Assembly (NCBI RefSeq): GCF_000350225.1
Contig: NW_005179130.1
Coordinates: 1 to 64,000, forward strand
DNA length: 64,000 bases
DNA from: Chondrus crispus
Taxonomy: Eukaryota > Rhodophyta > Florideophyceae > Gigartinales > Gigartinaceae
Direction of reading: 5' to 3'
In this document: one piece after another, positions 10,992 through 20,828 of the stretch
How positions within the stretch are numbered: the first letter of the stretch is position 1
Layout: each line of letters starts with the position of its first letter
The notes under the pieces: model-generated
Told to the model about the DNA's origin: nothing
Seen by the model: only the letters and a program-made list of their open reading frames with translations
Database searches by the model: none
Made by a program: the position numbers and the translations under genes

Positions 10992-12059
10992 TTAAGCTAA
11001 GTGCCATGCAGCATCAGAGCGGGGACGGTGGACGTCCTCGAAAACCCTTCGCAGCCCAGTGTCAAAGAATTGACAGGCAGGGGCGGTTATATGCGGCGGG
11101 GTAGCTCGGAGAACGTACGTCAGGCGGCTGGCGCTGGCGCTAAAGCGGAGGAGGTGGTAAGCAATTTGAGGGTCTTGTAGTTGCCTGATGCGCTCCCACA
11201 TGCACTGCACCGCAGTAATTTTGTCCTGGAGATGAGCCAGGCGGCCGGAAGTAGCATCAATTGGGGCACCGAGAACGTCGATGGCGGGGTTCGTGTTGAC
11301 AGAGCAGGGTAGGGGGCCGATGTCCCTACCGCGCCACCAGGCTTCGGTCTTGCGGAGGTTGACGTGGAAGCCTCTGCGGGGACCATGGACTTGTAAAAAC
11401 TGGAGTAAAAGCGACGCAGTGCGCAGGGGAAGGATAGAATTAATGTCATCCGCAAAAGAGGCCAGCAGCTTAATATCTGGGAAGTGAGTGGCGATTTGGC
11501 AGAGTAGTGGGTACAGCGCTAAGGTGAATAATGTCATGCCAAGGGGATCCCCTTGTTGAGCGCCAGTCTGGCTCTGCAGTTCATACCGGCCAAACAATAA
11601 ACGGGGTGCGGAGCCATACAGCATGTGAACAAACCGGGCAATGCCTGGGACATGCTTGACGACCTCGTCCAGAATGACTTGACGTTCGATGGCATTGAAG
11701 GCATTCGTGGCGTCGATCTTTAAAAGTACCATATCGTCTCTTTCCAAGCGGTCCACGGCCAGGCGGGTGGCATGAATGATGGCCTCGGTGCCACATTTGG
11801 TACCAATAGCAAGCTGGTGAGGCAAGAAGTGACGATGGACAGACGAATCTTGCGAGGTGCGATGGGCGAGGAGGCTGCCAATGAGGCGTCGAAGAACGAG
11901 CCCCATGGCGATGGGACGTACTTTGGTGCCCGCAGTGTCGCGAAGACCAATGAGCAAGGCGCTGGAAAACCAGGCGCGTAGTTGAACGGGAACGTGTCCG
12001 TCAGCACAGCGGTTGAGGAATTTGGTGAGCTCGGCAAGCGCAGAACGGCCGGGGACCAC
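10992..12059 (-). pseudogene. LINE-like reverse transcriptase core
   Basis: About 355 codons of reverse transcriptase, the enzyme that copies the element's RNA at the target site. Visible blocks: KVRPIAMGLVLRRL, KIDATNAFNAIERQ (first catalytic Asp), GAQQGDPLGMTLF, and the FADDI box with the catalytic Asp pair, then HVNLRKTEAWW. The catalytic residues are present, but the gene is broken: a frameshift separates it from the APGPDGL block and an in-frame TAA at 10992-10994 cuts it from LPFKVGGLGL. Its spelling fits a CAA codon turned into TAA. Confidence 0.9.
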
Positions 12060-12073
12060 CCCACCTGGAGACT

Positions 12074-12759
12074 TTAGAAGATTTTCAGTAGGGAGGGGCG
12101 TAGGCCATCAGGACCAGGAGCGCTATGATAGGGTAACTCGCGGATAGCGCGCCGGACCTCGCCTTCCGTGAACTGCAGCGCCGAAGGAAGGGCGTCACGG
12201 CTGGTCGCTACAACAGGTATGGTGGAGCAAGGGTGCAGGCGAGCGAGGACCTGCTGAGTGTCGGCATTAGCGGGGACAGGTTGGACCTTGGAACACAGGG
12301 CGGCTGCAGCTTTGGTGATGGCTTGGTCTTGCATGAGCTGGCGACACCTACGTATGGGATCATGGGGCGAGCGCGGTTTGGTAGACGGGAGGGCGCCGAA
12401 CGCGTCGAGGGCGTCGTCGAGAAGGGCGGGAAGAGTGTCAGCGGTCCACAGGTCCATGCAACGCCGCAATTTGGCGACGGAGGAGGGACGATGGCGATTA
12501 CGGGGTTCGCCTCGTCCGTGTTTCCGGAAGACGAGCTTCCAGACAGCGAAAACGCGGGAGATTGACTCGATTTGAGCAGTAGTAGACCTGGCGGTGTTGG
12601 CGCAGAGAAACAGCTTATACATTATTTCATGAAACTGGGCATACAACCCAGCGGGAAGATGCTTCAAGGTTGGTATAGGGGCTTGAAGAGAAGAGACGGG
12701 GGAGGTCCCGATTGACGGGTGGGAGTGGGCATCAAAGGGCTGGGAGAGGAACGGCATTG
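12074..12759 (-). pseudogene. Linker and start of reverse transcriptase domain of the LINE-like element
   Basis: The frame from about 12759 to 12074 carries a helical segment and ends in FTEGEVRRAIREL followed by SAPGPDGLRPSLLKIF. The APGPDGL motif is the classic first block (region 0/1) of non-LTR reverse transcriptases. The rest of the domain continues one frame over (12059-10992), so a single-base indel lies at about 12060-12075. The first part of the longer open frame, upstream of about 12759, is a shadow of the neighbouring frame. Confidence 0.75.
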
Positions 12760-13844
12760 TCGTTTCTGTCGATCTCAATGGGTACCGGAATGTCGGCAGC
12801 CTGGTCGTGCGGATCAGGAGCAGGCGCGATCTCCGGGGAAGCGTTGGAGCGCGTGCCACGATGGGGGTCCACGTCAGGTGCTGCCGGATCACGAGGGCGC
12901 TTGTGGGGACGTGAGGGGGGCGTTGCGGGAGCGGATGATCCAGGCGCGGGTGGTAAGGGTGGGAGATCGGGGTCATTGGGCTTGTGATGGAGGGAAGCTT
13001 CGGCCTTGCGCATGACGGCGGCATAGTGTCGTGCAGGATGCCAGAGGCAGTTAGGGTCCTCCAGTCGAGCAATTTGGGCACGGAGCGGAAGGAAGATTTT
13101 GTGGATAGCGCTCAAGGAATGGGATGCGTCGAGATCGAAGGGAGCGGAGACGGTGATCGGAGGAGGGAAGGAGAGATCGGTAACGCTCTTTCGATAGGCT
13201 TCTCAATGGCGGGCAATACGCAGCAGGTCATTGTGCTGAGCGCAAACGACGATAGTGTCCTTATCGAGGGTAGGAATAATAGAGCAGGGAGCGTGAAAGC
13301 TGGTCTTGTTCAAGGCGGTGCGGAACGCGTGGGGGTTGTCGAAGGGTCGCTTATCAGTGGTAGACACACGAGCAAAGCGTTTCTTGTCGTAGCCGAACAT
13401 GTCTCGACTGACATGCCGAAGATCCGCTTGCAATTTGCGCGAGAGGCGTGGAAGGTCGTCGCGGCGAGAGTGCGGGGCGGTTGGAGAGTAACTAACTCCC
13501 GGGAGTGGCGACAGAGGTTTCGGGGGCGGAAGAGTGGCGGAGGCGGCACGGAGATACGGTGACGAAGCAACGGGAGCGACCGCTGGATCACGGGAGGAAG
13601 AGAGGGGGGCGTCGAGGGCCTGGCCGAAGAGCTTAGCGAGCAGGCGGACGAAGGAATCGAAAGCGGTGTTGGGCCCGAGAGATTGGAGGAGGGATTTCGC
13701 GGCAGGGGAGGTATCGATGTGAGCAAGGAAGCGAGCGACGGAGGCAGAGTCAGAGAGATCAATATCCGGGCCAAGCACGGTCATACCATCCGTGAAGAAT
13801 TTGAGGAGATCTAAAATTTTGTGGGCGGGATCGGAGGGCGCCAT
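12732..13844 (-). pseudogene. N-terminal region of the LINE-like polyprotein, one in-frame TGA
   Basis: Begins with ATG at 13844 (MAPSDPAHKILDLL) and runs in one frame to 12732, interrupted only by TGA at 13203-13205 (before EAYRKS). The protein is rich in Pro, Ser and Ala with a basic stretch (PSRPHKRPRD) and no recognised domain. It takes the place of an ORF1-like or N-terminal nucleic-acid-binding region. The stop could have come from a CGA codon. A frameshift near 12740 leads into the next segment. Confidence 0.6.
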
Positions 13845-13970
13845 TGGGCGCGGCGCCGACTCATGGAGCTCGTCAAGCCGGACACCTCGGGCAACAGTGC
13901 CGACTACATCCCCATTCTACGAAATGCGCCTTCGGACAAGTTTGGGGTCGCGTTTTGCTCGGTTGATGGC

Positions 13971-14159
13971 TGTTGTGCAGGAACGATGGGGCAGTCTTTA
14001 TTGTCTGGGCCTGCTCTCTCAACACTAAGTCTACTGGTCTCACGCCGGCGGGTGTGAGCCTGTGCGTGTGGTACGTGTGCTATGTGTGCACGTGTGTGGG
14101 TATTGTTACTTGTGGATGAGAGCGCCGCAGCGACTGTTGTTGTTCTGGGTATTGTCACA
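13971..14159 (-). repeat. Copia 3' LTR, 189 bp
   Basis: Matches 18564-18703, including the block around CTGGTCTCACGCCGGCGG. It is 49 bases longer than its partner: the segment between two copies of TGGGTATTGT (about 14096-14154) is present here and absent in the other LTR, as expected of a deletion or duplication across that direct repeat. Confidence 0.85.
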
Positions 14160-14252
14160 CTTCCCCCGTCGCTGTTGCGCGATGCATCGTTGGCTGTCGG
14201 CCTGTTGGGGGGGTGGTGGGGGGCGGGGGGTGGGGTGGGTACGCATACTGTT

Positions 14253-14273
14253 GGGGGGGGGGGGGGGGGGGGG
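14253..14273 (+). repeat. Poly-G run of 21 beside the assembly gap
   Basis: Twenty-one consecutive G bases, in sequence already G-rich from 14205. It sits 49 bases before the run of N and probably caused the assembly break. The exact length is unreliable. Confidence 0.8.
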
Positions 14274-14322
14274 TTGGCCCCCTTTAAACTGTCTCCCTTA
14301 GGTTTAGGAACTGCACCCGGTT

Positions 14323-14503
14323 NNNNNNNNNNNNNNNNNNNNNNNNNNNNNNNNNNNNNNNNNNNNNNNNNNNNNNNNNNNNNNNNNNNNNNNNNNNNNN
14401 NNNNNNNNNNNNNNNNNNNNNNNNNNNNNNNNNNNNNNNNNNNNNNNNNNNNNNNNNNNNNNNNNNNNNNNNNNNNNNNNNNNNNNNNNNNNNNNNNNNN
14501 NNN
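14323..14503. other. Assembly gap (181 N)
   Basis: Unknown sequence inside the 3' part of the copia element, between the RNase H end of pol and the polypurine tract. Reading frames crossing it mean nothing. Confidence 0.99.
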
Positions 14504-14686
14504 GATCCATGTAGTTTGGTGAGTTGCTGCAGTTGCAGCTATATTCTCAGCCTCACACGTGGACAAGGCTGTGATAGTTTGCTTCATTGAGCCCCAGCAA
14601 ACGGGTGCGCCATTTTATGGATGTACCATTCCCGAAATCGATTTGCGGTTGGCTACATCAGCTGCAAAGTCGGCATCACTGTACGA

Positions 14687-17500
14687 TTAGAGGAGATTGG
14701 GGATGACGGGAGCAGTTGCCCTGTGGTTTCTGGCTTTGAAGAGCAGTCCGTGGTTTGGGGTGTGCTTCAGGTAGCGGATAAGGCGCTTGAGGGCTGTCCA
14801 ATGTCTTACTGTAGGCTTTTTGGACGCAACTGCTAACCGGTTTGCCACATAGTAGATGTCTGGTCTTGTCGAGTCCGCTATGTAGCGGATGTCCCCTAAC
14901 AGTTGTTGATATATTTTGGTGATTTTTGGCAGAGGTTTATCATCCTCTGTTGGTCCCTGTAGAGTGGTCTTACTGTTGTATGGCGTTGGTTTGCTGTTTG
15001 CCATGTCCATGTCTGCTTTCTTTACAACATATTGGATTGCATTTGGCTGTGATGCATGGATGTCCCCGTTCGGTAGTTTTTTTATTGTCCATCCGAGGAG
15101 TTGGGAGGGTTCTCCAAGTCTCTTGATGTTGTACGTCGTGGCGAGGACGTGTGCGAATTTATTTTGGAGATTTTTGGACGTGCTGATTACTGTGAAATCA
15201 TCCATGCTCACCGATACAATGATGATGTGGTTCTGGGTGCGGCGGTGGAAGAGACACATGTCGGCTTCTGATTGAGCAAATTTGTGTTTGCGGAGCAGTT
15301 TGACGACGGCGCTGAGGTAGGTGTGTCCTGCGCCGTGTGTGCCGTATATGTTTTTGTGCAGTTTGCCCACTCTGTGCTCATGTTTGTGTGTGCCATCAAA
15401 TCGCTGATGTTGTCTGACATACACTGGTTTGCTTCCTGAGTGATTAAACTTTTCGTGTAAGTACGCTTCCTTGATGTCTATGTGTTCAATAAACATGTTG
15501 AACGAGGCTGCGATTGCAAACAGGAGGCGTACGGTGGTTTTGTCTGCCATGTAAGTTGTGGTTTTCTCCGGATTGAAGTGCACGTGTGGGATCATTTTGT
15601 CACCTCGGGCGGAGCAGCGTGCCTTCCTCTCCACGATTCTTCCTTGCGCATTGCGCTTGTACCGGTATCCCATCGTTAGCGGGATGGGTTTCGTACCGGG
15701 TGGGATTTTGTGTGAGGGTGTCCATGTGATAACGTTGTTTTTGTCAAGGTTATCAAGCTCACTGTTGTGCGCTATTGCCCATAGTTTTGCATCCGGATAG
15801 TTCTTCGCCTGTCCATGGTGCATGGGTGCCGGTGATGTGGCTGTGATCTCTGTTGGGGTGGGTTTGGGCGTGAACGCTTTGAAAAGGACTTGCACGTTGT
15901 GATTGGGGTCCATTTCTTTGTGGTACGGTCGAAAGTCAACCGCTCGCACTCGTCGGGTTTTTCCGTCTTTCATGTTGATGACCATGACATGTTTGTGGTC
16001 TGTCGGAAATAGGTACCTGACTGTGAGGGCGCGGGGGTGGAGTTTTCGTACCAACGTCTTGCTTGTAATATGCGGGACATGCCCTAGCTGACCGAAGATC
16101 ATGTATTTGGTGATGTTCGGTTTTTGTCCATGCCACACTGTGCTGGGTATTTGGCCGGTTCCCAGATGCAGCGTATGGTTGTATTTGAAGGCTGCATCTT
16201 TTACTGCATCTTCCCAGTGGTGTTCTGGTAATCCACTGTGGTGCAGGGATGCACGTGCTGCATTCATGATTGTCCGATTTATTCTCTCGGCGATACCGTT
16301 CTCTTGGGGTGAGTATGGAACGGTGGTACTGTGTCGCACACCATGTGTGTGGTACATGACTTTTGGGGCATGTGATAGGTACTCCTTTGCGGTATCAGTG
16401 TGAATCATGCTGGGTTTGGGGTACCGGCCTGTTGCGAGGTGGGACAGTACATTGTCAAGCTGGTCTGTTGCTTGATCCCTTGTTTTCATAAATGTTATGA
16501 TGAGATAGCGTGAGTTAGTGTCTATCACTGTCATGAAATAACGGTTGCCGTTGGTTGATGTCGTGGGAAAGGGTCCGCATATGTCGCTGCTTAGTGCCTC
16601 ACCAGTACGGTAGTTGTGCGTTGTCCTACTGTGTCGTGCTGGTTGCAGTTTGGCTGCAGCACAACTTGTGCATGTGATTTTTGGCGGCGGTAAGGCAAGG
16701 GATTTGGGGAGGTTTGGTAGTAGCTGCCTTTTTGCCATTTGTTGGATTGTTGAAGGTCTTATGTGGTTGAACACCATGTGCCAATGGTGGTAGTCATGCT
16801 GCGTTTTTATGCTTGCGGTAGGGGGCGGGACTGGTGCAGCGTTGCGCCTTAATTGCATGGGGATGCTTTGTGCGCTTGCGTGGTGTGTGCACTGTGTTGT
16901 TGGTGCTGGGGTCTGTGCTTTTCTTTGTGGTGTCGTGTTATGAGCTACTTTCCTCTTCATGTTGGTCTTGCGACGCGGGATTGATCTGGCAGAATTGGCC
17001 TGGCTTTTAGGGCATGCCACGTTGAGGTCGTAGAGCCCTCGCTGGAATTTCGCAGTTCCAACAATGCTTGGGGGATTATCTTTTGTATTTATCACGTGTG
17101 CTGTGTGCGGGTAGAATATCACCGCTCCCCACTGTTTTGCAATATCATGTACGGATAGTAGGTTTGTACGGAGGTGCGGGTTGACGAGGGTTTGTAGCTT
17201 AAGCCATTTGGTCTTTGTCATCGGGATCTTGAGTATGCCGTGGTGCGTCGCAGGAGGGGTGGTGGACGTTGCAGTGTTAGTGCGCACTTCAGGTCTGAGG
17301 CGACGCATTCCAGGGACGGGCTTTTTGATATGGGATGGGTATGCACCAGAATCCAGTGCGAATTTCCTACCTTCTACCGTGGGGTAGTCTTTGGGGTTGA
17401 GCGGGCTGGTGTCGATTTCTTGCACACTGTAGATGTGGTCGTTCAGTGCCATATCATGTGTACTGTTGGCCGTATTGCTCCTTGGATTTTTCCAAGTGAG
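14687..17500 (-). CDS. Copia pol: protease, integrase, reverse transcriptase, RNase H
   Basis: In frame with gag after the TGA; first Met at 17452. Protease active site ALDSGAY; integrase zinc finger (HHWHMVFNH then CTSCAAAK) and DDE core (SSDICGPF, MIHTDTAKEYLS, YSPQENGIAERINR); reverse transcriptase with HIDIKEAYLH and VSMDDFTV, where the usual YVDD-type box reads MDDF; then the start of RNase H (STRPDIYYVANRLA). TAA at 14687-14689 ends this frame early: the same frame continues SYSDADFAADVANR and, after a second TAA near 14626, MKQTITALSTCEAE up to the gap. So the RNase H has two nonsense codons and the copy is probably dead. Confidence 0.88.
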   Translation of the reverse strand, partial: LTWKNPRSNTANSTHDMALNDHIYSVQEIDTSPLNPKDYPTVEGRKFALDSGAYPSHIKKPVPGMRRLRPEVRTNTATSTTPPATHHGILKIPMTKTKWLKLQTLVNPHLRTNLLSVHDIAKQWGAVIFYPHTAHVINTKDNPPSIVGTAKFQRGLYDLNVACPKSQANSARSIPRRKTNMKRKVAHNTTPQRKAQTPAPTTQCTHHASAQSIPMQLRRNAAPVPPPTASIKTQHDYHHWHMVFNHIRPSTIQQMAKRQLLPNLPKSLALPPPKITCTSCAAAKLQPARHSRTTHNYRTGEALSSDICGPFPTTSTNGNRYFMTVIDTNSRYLIITFMKTRDQATDQLDNVLSHLATGRYPKPSMIHTDTAKEYLSHAPKVMYHTHGVRHSTTVPYSPQENGIAERINRTIMNAARASLHHSGLPEHHWEDAVKDAAFKYNHTLHLGTGQIPSTVWHGQKPNITKYMIFGQLGHVPHITSKTLVRKLHPRALTVRYLFPTDHKHVMVINMKDGKTRRVRAVDFRPYHKEMDPNHNVQVLFKAFTPKPTPTEITATSPAPMHHGQAKNYPDAKLWAIAHNSELDNLDKNNVITWTPSHKIPPGTKPIPLTMGYRYKRNAQGRIVERKARCSARGDKMIPHVHFNPEKTTTYMADKTTVRLLFAIAASFNMFIEHIDIKEAYLHEKFNHSGSKPVYVRQHQRFDGTHKHEHRVGKLHKNIYGTHGAGHTYLSAVVKLLRKHKFAQSEADMCLFHRRTQNHIIIVSVSMDDFTVISTSKNLQNKFAHVLATTYNIKRLGEPSQLLGWTIKKLPNGDIHASQPNAIQYVVKKADMDMANSKPTPYNSKTTLQGPTEDDKPLPKITKIYQQLLGDIRYIADSTRPDIYYVANRLAVASKKPTVRHWTALKRLIRYLKHTPNHGLLFKARNHRATAPVIPNLL

Positions 17501-18307
17501 TCAGGGTGTACCTGGTGTTTTTGTTGAGGTAAAGGGGGTGAGGTGGGGACTGGTGGTTTCAGCAGGGTTACTCCATTGGTGTTCCTTTTTGGCTGATCTG
17601 TACTTTCCTCTGCCGCGATTGCGACCTCGGTTGCGTGGTTGTTGCATGCCATATAGTGCGTGTTTGTTTTGTGACGTGCGCTCCATGGTGCGGGCGAGTA
17701 CTGACTGAAGTTGTTGTACTAGCCCTTGAATTGTGTCTGGGACAGTGCCATTTTCAATCCACGTATCTTGGAGGTGCTTGTACGTTGTGTGTGCCGATAG
17801 TCCTTGAATGATGAACTGAACTGTGACTGCCTCTCCTGATTGACTGTTTGGATAGTTGGCCATTCGCATGCGTGTTCGGATGGCTCTGTGGCGGGCGATG
17901 TAGTCGTCCAGCGTTGTGTTGTGGGTGAGCTCGGTACTTTCTGCTTCTTGTTTTAGCAGCAGGTGCGCCGTTGTTGTGCTGTCTGTAAAGTGCTCTGTGA
18001 TCTTCTGTGTCATGTGGAGGGGTGAGGCGTCAAGTGTGAGATCGGCAGTGGCAGCAAAGGTTGGCGGGAGTGAGTTGTTGATGGCCAGACGAAGGATTGC
18101 ACTGTTGCGTTTGTACGGCGCATACAGCGGGCTTGTCTCATCTGGAGTGGTGTATGTTGGATCGAGTACATTTTCCATTCCTTGGATAGTGGCCATGTCA
18201 TTCAGCGCTTGTCTCCATGAATGGAAATTGTCTCCAGTGGGGCTGAGGGGCGGCAATCGGGCTTGGATCCGGTGATCGGTCGAGGTGGTTCCTTCTTTGT
18301 TAGCCAT
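17501..18307 (-). CDS. Copia gag-like protein ending at a TGA before in-frame pol
   Basis: A 268-residue gag beginning MANKEGTTSTDHR at 18307. It has the copia gag pattern (DNFHSWRQAL, then a helical domain with LTHNTTLDDYI) and a basic RGRNRGRGK tail instead of a CCHC zinc knuckle; the tail probably binds RNA. It ends TGA (17501-17503) and the next codons, CTC ACT TGG, stay in frame with pol. TGA followed by C is the leakiest stop context in eukaryotes, so gag-pol could be made by readthrough. A simple nonsense mutation is the alternative. Confidence 0.82.
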   Translation of the reverse strand: MANKEGTTSTDHRIQARLPPLSPTGDNFHSWRQALNDMATIQGMENVLDPTYTTPDETSPLYAPYKRNSAILRLAINNSLPPTFAATADLTLDASPLHMTQKITEHFTDSTTTAHLLLKQEAESTELTHNTTLDDYIARHRAIRTRMRMANYPNSQSGEAVTVQFIIQGLSAHTTYKHLQDTWIENGTVPDTIQGLVQQLQSVLARTMERTSQNKHALYGMQQPRNRGRNRGRGKYRSAKKEHQWSNPAETTSPHLTPFTSTKTPGTP

Positions 18308-18563
18308 GGCGATGGCTGTGAGTGCAGTGGTATCAACGCGTGGTTGCGTGTGGTTTCTGCTCTCTACACGGGGTGGAGGCGCGTTATGCGGGCTCTCAAC
18401 ACTGACTCGTGGAGGCTCTTCTGTTGCACCGGGGACGTATTATAGGCAGCCGGGGGTGGGTCGTGGTGCCGTGTGTCCTTGTCGGTGACGGGGTGATCTG
18501 CGAGGATGTCTTCCCGTAGTTCTGTGATCGTCTTGCAGTGGTGTTTGCGTGTGGTCCATAACC

Positions 18564-18703
18564 TGTAGTGCAGGAACGATGGGCCAGTCTTTACTGTCTG
18601 GGCCTGCTCTCTCAACACTAAGTCTACTGGTCTCACGCCGGCGGGTGTGAGCCTGTGCGTGTGGTACGTGTGCTATGTGTGCACGTGTCTGGGTATTGTC
18701 ACA
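18564..18703 (-). repeat. Copia 5' LTR, 140 bp
   Basis: Read on minus it starts TGTGACAATACCC and ends CTGCACTACA, bordering the target duplication ATGGC at 18704-18708. It is the short form of the LTR. Confidence 0.88.
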
Positions 18704-18708
18704 ATGGC

Positions 18709-19681
18709 CAGTTCTACGAATCGGGAGACTCTCGCCATTCCTTTAGCATTCAGAGTACCAGCAAGCCGCTGACCTTTGCGCTTGCCATGGAGAAACTCGG
18801 TGCCGAAGAGGTCCTATCGTGGACTGGCATCGAGCCAAGCGGCCGCCCGTTCAACGACATGGCCCTCCTCAGCGACCGCCGCCCGTACAACCCCATGGTC
18901 AACAGCGGCGCCCTCATGACTGCCGCCACACTGGCCTCCGCCTACCCTGACCTCGTGAGCCGCGACAAACCCACTGGAGAGCAAGAAACGCACGGGGAGG
19001 AGCTCTGTGAACAAGTGCTGATGCCACTGTGGCGGTCCCTCTCCGGTAACGGCATCGTAGGCGACATCGGCTTTTCTTCAGAAACTTTTTTATCAGAACG
19101 TGCCACATCCGATAACAGCATCAGCCTCGCGTACGGCATGAAGGCGCGCAAGGGCCTGCCAAAAGATGTAACTGGGCAGTCAATGCTCGACTTCTACTTG
19201 CGCGCTTGCCCCATCACAGCCAACACGGTGTCCATGGCGGTCGTGGTGGCCACGCTCGCCAATGGAAGCAAGAACCCGATTACGGGGGAGCAGGTGTTTT
19301 GCGTGGATGTGGTGAAAAAGACTCTGTCGGTGCTTCCATTTTGCGGGTTTTATGACAATGCCGGCGAGTTCTTCTTTCACACTGGGGTCCCGTCCAAATC
19401 TGGAGTGAGCGGGGTTGTGTTTTTGGTGCTGCCGAACGTCGGGGGTTTTGCTATCTTCTCACCACGGCTTGACAGGTACGGAAATTCTGTAACGGGTTCG
19501 AGCTTCTCGAAGAAGCTGGTAGACCTGTTCACGTTCCATTCTTTTGACAGCATGTCCTCTCTGTCAAACGGCAAGCTTGCCCCTCGGTTCAGCTGCGATT
19601 TTTCACGGCAGCGCAACATCTCTCGGCTACGTTGGGCCGTTCAAGCCGGGGGCAAGCAAGCGCAAAAATTTGAGAACTTGC
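18709..19681 (+). pseudogene. Main catalytic segment of the interrupted glutaminase
   Basis: About 324 open codons. Conserved blocks of the glutaminase fold: IQSTSKPL (the serine/lysine SxxK pair of the active site), EPSGRPFN, NPMVNSGALM (substrate-binding Asn), FLSERATSDN (Glu), LAYGMKARKGLP, CGFYDNAGEFFFHTGVPSKSG (split here as CGFYDNAGE and FHTGVPSKSG), and SPRLDRYGNSV. All motifs I know from the family are present and there is no internal stop, so the gene was probably functional until recent insertions. Any ATG placed upstream of 18704 lies inside the copia LTR and is not the native start. The apparent stop at 19684 is the first TAG of the solo LTR. Confidence 0.9.
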
Positions 19682-20779
19682 TGTAGTGCAATACGCACCT
19701 GAAAAGGGGGGTGAAAAGAAGTGAAAAAGGAAAAAATAGGATACTGTAGTCCGGGTTTGGGGGACACACGTGTGCGACGAAGCGCACGATTATTTTAATT
19801 ATTTAATTTATTTACTAATTAGATCTAGAATCTAGAGCCGGGAGCTACTGTACTCGCCCCGGCGGGCTCTATATAACTTAGCCCTTTGACCGACCAAGTC
19901 AATAAACCAACCCGAGTTGGCGGAGTTGAATGTCGCCTTGGCCGAAGTCCGTCTTTACCAAGACGCTCCCTTTTACCTAAGCCTACGGCATCCTTCAGCG
20001 CTCGGGGGTTCCCTTTCCTTTTTCCTTTATTTCACCTATCCTTTTCTATTTGTATATCTATTTCTATTCCCTTAGCTTGCGTTGGTTCCACAGTGCCTGA
20101 TTGCGATCCGCATTGTGACGACTGGAGTCATTGGGCTCTTGTGTTGGTTCTTTTGTTTCTTGTTGGTGCCATCGGCTTTGGTTGCGACCGGACCGGTGTA
20201 GGTGTCTTAGCTATCGGGCGACACGTGGGTGTAGCGCTGCTACTTTTTTACGTCCACCGACGGAGGCTGTTGCGACGACGTCTCCGTCGAAGGTCCTGTT
20301 GTGTATACAGGACAGTGTTGGTTCCATCGGATACAGGTTGCAACCGTTCCGTTGTCGGTACTTTGCCATCGGGCAGTACGGAGGTGTAGCGCTGCTACGT
20401 GTTTGCTAATTACCGTCGGGCTGCGTTGCGACGCCCCCGTCGAAGACCCTATCAAGGGTATAAGGTGTAACAGGCGCTCCGCGAGCATTGGCTTTACGAC
20501 CCATCGGGCCCGGCTTCTTAATCACCGCCCTGAACTCGCCGAGCAGCTGCCTGTACAAGACTCTACCACCATTCGTCCCGGGCCGGGCATCTTCCTTTTG
20601 CCCCCCCCCTTATCAGGACTTGAGCTACTGTGGGCCGCAAACCCACTTAAAAGGAAAGGGAGAATCGGACACTCCGTAGGGCTGTGCCGTCGGCAACTCT
20701 TGTTGGTTGTTGTTTGTTGATTGTGTTGTCGCTGGCCCGTTGGACCCTGGTTCCGGCCTGACAGGCACATTGCACTACA
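19682..20779 (+). repeat. Solo LTR of gypsy E family, copy 2 (CTTGC duplication), in glutaminase
   Basis: A 1,098-bp copy with ends TGTAGTGCAAT and ATTGCACTACA, flanked by CTTGC (19677-19681 and 20780-20784). It has a U3-like AT-rich stretch at 19790-19830 and a TATA box (CTATATAAC) near 19870. It lies in a glutaminase Leu codon context and supplies the premature TAG. The only internal frames are short and shared between LTR copies, so they are not genes. Confidence 0.9.
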
Positions 20780-20828
20780 CTTGCTAGTCGAAATGTGTTT
20801 GTTGGTAGCACTGGTGGATGGGAATGTC

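Larger units (their letters stand above)
9848..13844 (-). mobile_element. LINE-like non-LTR retrotransposon, decayed
   Basis: One long polyprotein-like reading on the minus strand, cut by in-frame stops (TGA at 13203, TAA at 10992, TGA at 10494) and frameshifts (near 12740, at 12060-12075 and near 10120). In order: a Pro/Ser-rich N-terminal region, a linker, a reverse transcriptase, and a C-terminal region with a CXC, RHN and acidic motifs. No LTRs flank it. It abuts the glutaminase fragment at its 5' side, so it probably inserted into or beside that gene. I could not define a target duplication or a poly(A) tail. Confidence 0.8.
13971..18703 (-). mobile_element. Ty1/copia retrotransposon inserted in the glutaminase gene
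   Basis: Flanked by a 5-bp duplication ATGGC (13966-13970 and 18704-18708). LTRs at 13971-14159 (3') and 18564-18703 (5') in minus orientation; gag at 17501-18307 and pol at 14687-17500 on the minus strand; polypurine tract (GGGGGAAG on minus, 14160-14167) just inside the 3' LTR. A 181-base assembly gap lies between pol and the 3' LTR. The LTRs are nearly identical apart from a 49-base length difference, which suggests a fairly recent insertion. Confidence 0.93.
13853..20828 (+). pseudogene. Glutaminase gene broken into three pieces by retrotransposons
   Basis: Host gene for a GLS/GlsA-type glutaminase (glutamine to glutamate and ammonia). Piece 1, 13853-13970, reads SADYIPILRNAP and FGVAFCSVDG. 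Piece 2, 18709-19681, resumes with QFYESGD and holds most of the catalytic domain. Piece 3, 20780-20828, reads LLVEMCLLVALVDGNV. Removing the copia element (13971-18703) with one ATGGC copy, and the solo LTR (19682-20779) with one CTTGC copy, keeps the frame across both junctions. The 5' part before SADYIPIL is missing; the LINE-like element lies there. The 3' end is cut by another LTR at 20829. Confidence 0.88.

Noticed and set aside
18655-18708. Native start of the glutaminase at 18655 (MRVVRVLCVHV)
   Set aside because: These codons lie in the copia LTR. The true upstream coding sequence is at 13853-13970.
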